DNA of 20,000 bases from contig JAHBMJ010000731.1 in the NCBI GenBank assembly GCA_018398765.1, positions 1-20,000 of the forward strand, given 5' to 3'. Of this stretch, positions 15,373-20,000 are shown one piece after another. Each line of letters starts with the position of its first letter. Within the stretch, counting starts at the first letter, position 1. A program made the translations under genes and the position numbers. The notes below the pieces were generated by a model. That model searched no databases. It had not been told where the DNA came from and saw only the letters and a program-made list of their open reading frames with translations. This DNA is from Chromera velia (taxonomy: Eukaryota > Sar > Chromeraceae).

Positions 15373-17620
15373 ATAAGCACGGTGATAAGAAGGGGTTTTA
15401 GGAAGGGGCAGTCACACCGAATGGAGAAACAAGCAATGATAAGATCTGTCTGCATGCATGCATGCGCACGAGCCTGCCTCATGGACTTCAAGAATGAATG
15501 AGCCGGTTTGCTGAATGATTGACTGACTGACTTGCTGACCAACTATCTGTCTGTCAGGCTGACTGAGAGACCGATCGTCAGATCTACCGGATGAGAGACC
15601 GACAGACAGACGGACGGACGGACAATTTTTGTTTTCGGGAGTACCGCGACCGCTTCAGAGAGTTGTGGGTAGATTCCCTCTGCGTCTGAGCAGTCGTCGA
15701 CAAGGAGTATCTCCTTCAGGAGGGGCGGGGGGGTTCTGTTCAGCACTGAGTGCACAGACCGCAGGAGAGTCGACAGAGGCTCGTTGAAGAAGGTCATCAC
15801 GATCGACGCGGAGAGGGGAGCCAGGGAGGAGATGTCAAATCTTTGACTCTTCAAGCACACTGGATCTCTGCGCGCAGAGCAAGGAAGGAAGGAGGAAGGA
15901 GATAGGGCGGCTGAAAGCATCAGGAACTCAAGGAAGGAAGAAAGGAAGAAAGGAAAGACGGAAAGAAGGGAGCGCTCAGGAAATAGCACGATTTCAGACT
16001 TTCCTTCGACCAAATTTTTCACATTGTCTTTCAATCGATTGATTTCCTCGATTCAGAAAGATGAGTTGAGATGAGAGGAGAAGAGGAAGTTTCGTTCCTT
16101 TTCTGTCCCCTTCATTCCAAATTTAATTTTGTCTAAATGAATCGATCCACCGGAAAGCAACGATTCCGTTTCTGCCCTCCTTCCATTCCTTTTTCCTAGC
16201 TGCCGGTCCAGAGGCGTGCCTGAAGTCTGTGGCATTTCTGTCCAGAGGGAGTGAGTCGGACAGCCTCAGGTTGAACCCCTGCCCTGCCTTCAACTCAGCC
16301 GTCATGTCCAGGTCCTGCACGCAATCATTGCCAGATACAGCGAGACACAGCGTCAGAAAGAAATCCAACACAAAGGAGGAACAGTCCCCACGTACTCACA
16401 CTCACAACGTCCGAACACAAAAGGCAAAAGAAAAGAGAGAACGTCCAAGACAGCCTCGATGGATGGATACAGAAAACAGCCGGCCAGAGAGGGATGTTGG
16501 AGAGGCCAGTTGGACTTGAGCGGAGAGAGAAAAAAAGGGGTCACCTGCTTCTGCTCTGCAAGTACGTAAAGCAGAATGGGGGAGGGAAGAAGGAGAGAGG
16601 GAAAAAGCAAGACTAAAACACACAAATGGGCACTTATTGACTCCCAGAAAAAGTCGCGACAGGTGGGCACAGAATGAGAACCAAAGAGACAACAAGAAAG
16701 AGACACGGGACTAGAAATGAACGGTGGAGACCGGGCGTCCAGCCCTTCAAGGAGTGGTAGACCATTGCCTTAAACATTCAGACTTGGACTTCCATCAGCA
16801 CACATCATTGGAACTTCCATTTGCTCTTGATTCAAGAGCTAAACCAAAAATTCACCACACAAATAGACGCGCGTGCCGTACAATGAAAGGGCGTCGACTA
16901 AAGTCAGTCTTCATGCCTGTCTTGTCTATCTGATTGTCTGTCTGACTTAATTACCGGTGGAGGTGCGGCCTTTTGTGTCCACACCCGGCCACCGTTTCTA
17001 TCCAGGCCCAATTCTCCATGCATCCGCCACCTGTCACCTCCCACATGCACATCCAATCCCAGATGATGCCATGGAATGCCCATGTAATCGTCCGCACCTA
17101 GCCAAGAGGCCTCCCCTGCGGCGTGAGACTGCAGCAAAAGCCCCAGAGACTTCTTCACATTGGAGTCATCTTCCGTGTCCTTTCGTTGTTTTTTATTTTG
17201 GGCTTTCGGTCTCCTTTGTGCTGCATCCTTGTCAGGATTGACGAAAACAGCCACGGTTGACTGGGAGGATGCGAATGCTGCACGATTCAGCCAGCTGTCC
17301 AACCAGCGCACGTGGGTCCAGGAGGACTGAGCAGAAATCGGGTCGCCGTCTCCTCTTGACACGGCGGCGGCGGCAGCATCCTCAGAGGGGGGAACGACCT
17401 TTTCCGAGTTGAAAGAAAATCCAGGGGAATGCAGACGGTGCACGGGGGAACCTGCACGACTCTGCTGTTGCTGCTGCTGATTTTGGAATTGTCCGAGATG
17501 GGTGTGGAGATAGACTCCGAGAATCACCGTCGTGGACAGCCAAACGCAACCGCACACGACTGCACAAACCCTCAAAGAGCCCCAGCTCCTTCCCCGCCCC
17601 CTTCCCCTTGTAAATTGCAT
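5182..17620 (-). CDS. Tandem two-module polypeptide N-acetylgalactosaminyltransferase (17 exons)
   Basis: Predicted product of about 1,488 residues that would transfer GalNAc from UDP-GalNAc to Ser/Thr in the Golgi, starting mucin-type O-glycans (family GT27). Exons on the minus strand: 17620-16955, 16314-16220, 15867-15624, 15244-15021, 14513-14373, 14083-13822, 13649-13414, 13084-12823, 12228-11683, 11175-11084, 10726-10486, 9031-8808, 8329-8189, 7543-7279, 6782-6550, 6196-5920, 5499-5182. All 16 joins keep the frame. Residues 1-17 are Arg-rich, followed by a signal anchor (about 18-38) and a Gln-rich stem. Module 1 has LVDDCSD (309-315), DSH (364-366), WGAEN (465-469), WMCGG (477-481), H493 and a ricin-B lectin (about 550-729). 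A linker follows (730-892). Module 2 repeats the set: DSH 1032-1034, WGAEN 1133-1137, H1161, lectin about 1219-1403, then a low-complexity tail. The exon 9 to 10 join uses an in-phase GTGAGT donor. If that join is wrong, these would be two genes, the second lacking its anchor exon. Confidence 0.8.
5920..6196 (-). CDS. GalNAc-T exon 16 (module 2, lectin beta and start of gamma repeat)
   Basis: Encodes [15 protein letters not shown], matching the APDRL block of exon 8, then LPLSLENWG and [14 protein letters not shown]. Acceptor ATGCAG|ACTGAC, phase 0 donor CAG|GTCAGA. The beta-repeat QxW position is degenerate. Confidence 0.75.
6550..6782 (-). CDS. GalNAc-T exon 15 (module 2, lectin alpha repeat)
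   Basis: Encodes [20 protein letters not shown] (residues 1260-1262) and [14 protein letters not shown]. The QxW motif of the first repeat is changed to QGL, unlike module 1. Strong donor CAAC|GTGAGT, phase 2. Confidence 0.85.
6926..6961. repeat. (CTT)n microsatellite in intron 14
   Basis: A run of about 12 CTT units, which reads (AAG)n on the gene strand. It is inside the intron between exons 14 and 15. Confidence 0.95.
7279..7543 (-). CDS. GalNAc-T exon 14 (module 2, WGAEN / WMCGG / HVFR)
   Basis: Encodes [23 protein letters not shown] and CSRVFHVFR, all intact. The first about 147 nt differ from exon 6 at only four positions, while the remainder is strongly diverged. Phase 0 donor GAG|GTCAGA. 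Confidence 0.92.
7562..7652. repeat. (AC)n(GA)n compound microsatellite in intron 13
   Basis: AC repeat at 7562-7587 followed by an imperfect GA repeat to 7652, starting about 20 nt upstream (on the gene strand) of the exon 14 acceptor. Confidence 0.95.
7788..7945. repeat. (CT)n(AC)n ... (GA)n microsatellites in intron 13
   Basis: CT run to 7810, AC run to 7836, then a GA-rich run from about 7865 to 7945. The CT and GA runs are complementary and only about 50 nt apart, so this stretch could fold on itself. Confidence 0.93.
8189..8329 (-). CDS. GalNAc-T exon 13 (module 2, MAGGLFAV)
   Basis: Encodes [11 protein letters not shown] and [19 protein letters not shown]. Acceptor ATGCAG|GTGCCG, donor GGGGG|GTGCGT. 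Exactly as long as exon 5. Confidence 0.9.
8697..8747. repeat. (AC)n(CT)n microsatellite in intron 12
   Basis: Short AC run (8697-8710) followed by a CT run (8714-8747) inside the intron between exons 12 and 13. Confidence 0.93.
8808..9031 (-). CDS. GalNAc-T exon 12 (module 2, metal-binding DSH)
   Basis: Encodes [16 protein letters not shown] and [18 protein letters not shown]. Acceptor GTGCAG|GTGCGT, donor GG|GTCAGG. The DxH metal motif is intact (residues 1032-1034), so module 2 keeps this catalytic element. Confidence 0.9.
9069..9146. repeat. (CT)n(AC)n compound microsatellite near the exon 12 acceptor
   Basis: CT, AC, CT and AC runs in series, about 40 nt upstream (gene strand) of the exon 12 acceptor. 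The homologous position upstream of exon 4 (15276-15372) carries the same CT-then-AC order. Confidence 0.93.
9329..9363. repeat. (TGAC/GACT)n tetranucleotide run, left flank of minisatellite
   Basis: Repeated GACT/TGAC units directly abut the 11-mer array. The matching intron 3 has only short versions (around 15523-15540). Confidence 0.9.
9364..10387. repeat. 11-mer minisatellite of about 93 units in intron 11
   Basis: The unit on the + strand is TGACACTGACC or a one-base variant. There are three blocks. 9364-9710 mixes units ending GACC, GGCC, GCCC and GGTC. 9711-10049 is almost pure TGACAGTGACC (about 31 units). 10051-10387 is almost pure TGACACTGACC (about 31 units, one with CTAAC at 10351). 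A single N at 10050 lies exactly at the boundary of the last two blocks. The array is flanked on both sides by (TGAC)n tetranucleotides. It lies inside intron 11 (10485-9032) of the GalNAc-T gene. Confidence 0.97.
10384..10484. repeat. GACT, GACA and GGAC tetranucleotide runs, right flank of minisatellite
   Basis: Successive runs of GACT, then GACA, then GGAC reach up to the splice donor of exon 11 at 10485. A shorter version of the same pattern borders the donor of exon 3 (15598-15622). Confidence 0.9.
10486..10726 (-). CDS. GalNAc-T exon 11 (module 2, start of GT-A domain)
   Basis: Encodes [12 protein letters not shown] across the splice, [10 protein letters not shown] and [12 protein letters not shown]. 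Acceptor CTGCAG|GGATGC, phase 0 donor AAAATT|GTCCGT. Counterpart of exon 3. Confidence 0.87.
11084..11175 (-). CDS. GalNAc-T exon 10 (module 2, FN..SD motif)
   Basis: Encodes [19 protein letters not shown], the counterpart of exon 2. Phase 0 acceptor TTCAG|TTGAAC, phase 2 donor AGCAG|GTATGT. I found no in-frame anchor exon between 11176 and the end of exon 9, which supports fusion to module 1. Confidence 0.75.
11683..12228 (-). CDS. GalNAc-T exon 9 (end of lectin 1 and inter-module linker)
   Basis: Starts with [17 protein letters not shown], the end of lectin repeat 3, so it completes the trefoil begun in exon 8. It then encodes a linker of about 163 residues: a Lys/Pro-rich part followed by a more ordered part containing [12 protein letters not shown] and HGFLG....IGGW. 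Phase 0 donor ATGGTG|GTGAGT joins exon 10 in frame. If that donor is unused, translation stops at 11644, giving a one-module protein of 905 residues. Confidence 0.72.
12609..12680. repeat. (GA)n microsatellite in intron 8
   Basis: GA run with AAAG interruptions, preceded by a C-rich tract (12549-12592). On the gene strand this is a long polypyrimidine (TC)n followed by a G-rich tract, between exons 8 and 9. Confidence 0.93.
12823..13084 (-). CDS. GalNAc-T exon 8 (module 1, lectin beta and start of gamma repeat)
   Basis: Acceptor GTGCAG|ACAAGG. Encodes [19 protein letters not shown], then PVWSLEGKQ (the QxW position is degenerate), and [14 protein letters not shown], the start of the third trefoil repeat. 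Phase 0 donor CAG|GTAGGG. Pairs with exon 16. Confidence 0.75.
13414..13649 (-). CDS. GalNAc-T exon 7 (module 1, lectin alpha repeat)
   Basis: Encodes [14 protein letters not shown], the standard end of the catalytic domain, then the first beta-trefoil repeat of a ricin-B lectin with an intact CLD (residues 590-592) and [11 protein letters not shown] (QxW). The donor ACACG|GTCGGT sits in a GTCG tetranucleotide run. Confidence 0.88.
13822..14083 (-). CDS. GalNAc-T exon 6 (module 1, WGAEN / WMCGG / HVFR)
   Basis: Encodes [24 protein letters not shown] and CSRVFHVFR. These include the catalytic-site Glu-Asn, the Trp of the acceptor lid region and the third metal-ligand His of the family. The second half (GWMDEY...) is much more diverged from exon 14 than the first half. 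Phase 0 donor GAG|GTGGGT. Confidence 0.92.
14267..14296. repeat. (AC)n microsatellite in intron 5
   Basis: About 14 AC units inside the intron between exons 5 and 6. Confidence 0.92.
14373..14513 (-). CDS. GalNAc-T exon 5 (module 1, MAGGLFAV)
   Basis: Encodes [11 protein letters not shown] and [19 protein letters not shown], the core block that shapes the acceptor and sugar site in GT27. 141 nt, the same as exon 13, but only roughly 70% identical in DNA to it. Confidence 0.9.
14967..15014. repeat. (AAAG)n run next to the exon 4 donor
   Basis: Imperfect AAAG/AAG repeats directly downstream (gene strand: TTTC repeats) of the GTCAGG donor of exon 4. Confidence 0.9.
15021..15244 (-). CDS. GalNAc-T exon 4 (module 1, metal-binding DSH)
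   Basis: Encodes [12 protein letters not shown] and VVLDSHIE; the DxH motif binds Mn2+ and UDP-GalNAc in this family. The WLEPLLEII segment follows. The donor GG|GTCAGG is the one that keeps frame with exon 5. Same length (224 nt) as exon 12 and almost identical to it over the first about 165 nt. Confidence 0.9.
15276..15372. repeat. (CT)n(AC)n compound microsatellite in intron 3
   Basis: CT run of about 70 nt with few interruptions followed by an AC run of about 27 nt, just upstream (gene strand) of the exon 4 acceptor. Confidence 0.95.
15624..15867 (-). CDS. GalNAc-T exon 3 (module 1, start of GT-A domain)
   Basis: Encodes [10 protein letters not shown] and [11 protein letters not shown], the nucleotide-binding start of the GT27 catalytic domain. 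Acceptor GCGCAG|AGATCC. The phase 0 donor AAAATT|GTCCGT lies at the start of a GTCC/GTCT tetranucleotide run. Most of the exon is about 97% identical in DNA to exon 11. Confidence 0.85.
16220..16314 (-). CDS. GalNAc-T exon 2 (module 1, FN..SD motif)
   Basis: Acceptor GTGCAG|GAC. Encodes the conserved [14 protein letters not shown] stretch found just before the GT27 catalytic core. To join the conserved R-D-x-V-C in the next exon, the exon must end at TTCAG before GCACGC, which implies a GC-AG intron. Its partner is exon 10. Confidence 0.75.
16955..17620 (-). CDS. GalNAc-T exon 1: signal anchor and stem
   Basis: ATG at 17620, 222 codons. There is a basic N-terminus with GRGRGR, then a hydrophobic segment (about residues 18-38) typical of a type II membrane protein, then a Gln run (about 48-53) from a CTG/TTG repeat, and a stem rich in Ala, Ser and Asp. 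The end ([12 protein letters not shown] ... KAAPPP) leads into the catalytic module. Phase 0 donor CCG|GTAATT. Confidence 0.75.
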
Positions 17621-18613
17621 CTGTCTGGATCTGTCAGACAGTCGTGGTGGGTGAAGCCTGCACGCACAGGCCCAGCTCTTGCAAAGGTTGTAGCTGCCGG
17701 AAGAGAAGCTCGGATTGAAGCTCCCCGTCTACCTCCCTCATCCTGGCTACCACCTTCGCACACATGTACATACACCAACCTGATACTGCTGGCAGCACGA
17801 CAGCGGACCATGAGGCGAGTGCCTGGTACTCAAACATTATTGGTGAAACCCGCTTAAGCCTCAGGCCGGAGAGTCGTCGTCGGAATATGTCTGGCAGATA
17901 CATACCTGTCATTCATGCAGGCTTCACCGTCTCCACATGCATGCCGTCTCCAACTGCTTGCATGCATTTATTGTTTAACCGATCCAACACCTGACGCACG
18001 CATCAATACACTGTTCCACCATCCCTTGTATTCCCTTCTCCATCATGCAGTTGTAACAAAAACCTCGATCAAAGTTGCAACGATCGATAGGACATGAGTG
18101 GGGTTTAGCAGTGCTGTACAGCGGATTTGTAAGTCCACAGAAAGTTTTCAGCAGCTTTGGCTCAACTGTGATATCGTTAATTGCAGTGGGAAAAGTGGGA
18201 GGAGATGTGAAGGGACAATGCATACGCTATCATTCCAACTTCTTCTTTCAATTCTTACAATTTTACGATGTTTACGATAGTTTTCGATTGTGTAGAAAAG
18301 AACAGGAAGCATGCACGACATGAACCTGTTTATCGTTCTGATTGCACTCTTTTGTACTCATTTGTCTGCTTTTTGTCTTTTGTGTGGCAAACAACAATGT
18401 TATGCAAAAGGCTTGACAGATGTACATGGACGGCTACCGCGTCTCCTCCCATCTCCTTCTTAGGTTCGATCCAACTAGATCTAACCTTCAGAACTATTTA
18501 AAACACTGCCGCAGTGCATGATAGAAATTGAAGTTCGAGAGGGAAATTCTCTAGGAAATAATTATAAGTTTGCAATATATATACTCTATGTAATGCTTCA
18601 CACACTGTATATA

Positions 18614-18655
<42 letters not shown>

Positions 18656-18797
18656 CACACATACACATAACATCTTAAGCGTTGTACAGCCCCAATGTCA
18701 CTGGCACCTTGCAATGAAGTTTTATTTAGAGTCCGATAATAAATATGACTATCATATTTAGAGCCAATGTAGAAAAAAAAAAACCACGTTTGATGAA
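17621..18797. other. Intergenic region upstream of the GalNAc-T gene
   Basis: Lies between the start of the GalNAc-T gene and the stop of the LrgB-like gene, both on the minus strand. It should hold the GalNAc-T promoter and the 3' end of the LrgB-like transcript, but I see no clear core promoter element. It contains a (TA)n run and a TTTATT at 18721-18726, which reads AATAAA on the minus strand about 70 nt past the LrgB-like stop and is a candidate polyadenylation signal. Confidence 0.5.
18608..18650. repeat. (TA)n microsatellite
   Basis: About 20 TA units interrupted once by TG, in the intergenic region. Confidence 0.95.
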
Positions 18798-20000
18798 TCA
18801 AGGCCCTGCAGGCCCTTTAGGACCACTTCCAGAGAGTCTAAAGAGCAGTCGACGCAGAGGAAGAACCGAAACGAGGACGACAGAGAAAGTTCCTGTAAGA
18901 GCCAGAGCCAGGGCAGAGAAAGCAAAAGCTTCCTTCTCCTCGATCATTGCTGCAGTGCCGAGACCGTGAGAGGCCGCGCCAATCGCAACACCACGTACGC
19001 ACGGATCTGAAACTCCAATCCCGTCCAACATCCTGCGTGGATACAATCACGTGCAGGAATTGTTTTTCCGCAGTTCACGCATCCACAAACCTCTTGTCTG
19101 TCCCTCTAAGCTTCAGGAGACCACACAAGAAATCCCTCTTTTCCCCATGCATCCTTTCCTGTTCCTACATAGGCCCTGCATGCTGGCCTCATCCCGAACA
19201 CCATCGAGCCAGGACATGCGCGCACATCCCTCAGAAGCAGGCTTATTCATCAGATGGTGAGCACAGGCATTGGTCTGTCTGATCATGCAATGTTTTTCCA
19301 AGAATCGTTTCTGATATCCATTCAAACCTGTCGGGTGCAAATTCCACTGTTTGTGTCATTCTGTTTTCAACATCTTCCATGCCTCGGTCAACATTCCAAG
19401 CGTCACGGCACTCCATGGAGAGCCTCCTTCACTTTTGCCTCCATGAGGATGCAGACACAGACAGCTTCTCTGCCGACACTTTTCTTTCTCTTTCATCTCG
19501 CTTTGGGATAAAAACGCTGACCTCCGACCAAAATTTGCCCCCATTATTCCGGTCAGCACAACGAACGCCAAAGTGAGCCTGCATGCATGCATTCGTGCGT
19601 GCGCACACAGACAGACGGAATCGAAGAGAACAGAATAGAAAACTTCAAACAAGACGGCAAGCAGACCAAACTTCGAGGACGAAGCAGCAAAGAGCAAACG
19701 GGAAAAAATCAAAATCAGTTGGAACTTCAAACAAGACGAGAAGGCACCTGAGTAACGGAAACGATCGGCAGAAGAAACCCTGCAGGACTCTACTTGGAAA
19801 AAATGCTCTGACTTTAGAACAAAATCGTTTCCCTCTGAAAAAACAAGAGGAAAAATGCACATATACGACGGTCATCCCTGAATCGAAAACCGCAAGCTCG
19901 GAGGCCGATGTAGAGAGAGAGGGGCATGCAGGAAAAGAGAAAAGGGACTAGACGGACCCTCTGTCTGTCCTCAGAAGCCTCGCTACTTCCACCGCCAGGG
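18798..20000 (-). CDS. LrgB / PLGG1-like membrane transporter, C-terminal part (3 exons)
   Basis: Partial gene; it continues beyond position 20000. Exons on the minus strand: 20000-19958 (LAVEVARLLRTDRG), 19578-19522 (LTLAFVVLTGIMGANFGRR) and 19032-18798 (VRGVAIGAASHGLGTAA, ending at TGA 18798-18800). All joins keep the frame: GG|GTCCGT to GCAG|GCTCAC, and AG|GTCAGC to GCAG|GATGTT. The LAxEVA, FVVLTGIxGA and RGxAIGxASHGxGTA blocks in this order are the signature of the LrgB family. In plants, plastid PLGG1 of this family exchanges glycolate and glycerate during photorespiration; bacterial LrgAB are tied to pyruvate transport and cell lysis control. The part visible here covers the last membrane helices. 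A plastid role is inferred, since the N-terminus with any targeting peptide is outside the window. Confidence 0.8.

Noticed and set aside
16353-16706. Minus-strand ORFs of about 100 codons in intron 1
   Set aside because: No family motif, and exon 1 joins exon 2 in phase without them. I cannot fully exclude a small extra stem exon.

Overview
This is a window of nuclear DNA from a eukaryote. Coding exons are separated by GT-AG introns, one of them apparently GC-AG. Several introns are full of (CT)n, (AC)n and (GA)n runs. The gene content suggests a plastid-bearing alveolate, and a chromerid such as Chromera velia is my best guess. The clues are a GT27 polypeptide GalNAc-transferase, a RING/TRAF-finger/MATH relic and an LrgB-family (PLGG1-like) membrane transporter. 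The species is inference and cannot be proved from the sequence alone.

Layout. Positions 1-1211 are a near-perfect giant palindrome: arms 1-570 and 642-1211, with a 71-bp spacer holding one N. 1212-2475 shows no recognisable gene. 2476-4075 (+) holds the pieces of a RING + TRAF zinc finger + coiled coil + MATH gene, broken by a frame change and an in-frame TGA, so probably a pseudogene. 4076-5181 is AT-rich and non-coding. 5182-17620 (-) is the main object: 17 exons, reconstructed by hand, that join in one open frame without a break and predict a protein of about 1,488 residues. 17621-18797 is intergenic, with a (TA)n run. 18798-20000 (-) is the 3' end of an LrgB/PLGG1-like gene that continues past the right edge.

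The main gene appears to encode a type II Golgi-type membrane protein with TWO complete mucin-type O-glycosylation modules in tandem. Each module is a GT-A catalytic domain (DSH, WGAEN and WMCGG motifs and the HVFR histidine all present) followed by a ricin-B lectin domain. Only module 1 (exons 1-9) has a signal anchor. Module 2 (exons 10-17) has none and is joined by a linker of about 163 residues in exon 9. Exons 2-9 and 10-17 pair one to one with identical intron phases, which points to duplication inside a gene or fusion of tandem genes. Parts of three exon pairs (3/11, 4/12, 6/14) are about 97% identical in DNA while neighbouring exons are much more diverged, which suggests gene conversion. 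The intron after exon 11 carries a 1-kb 11-mer minisatellite that is missing from the matching intron after exon 3.
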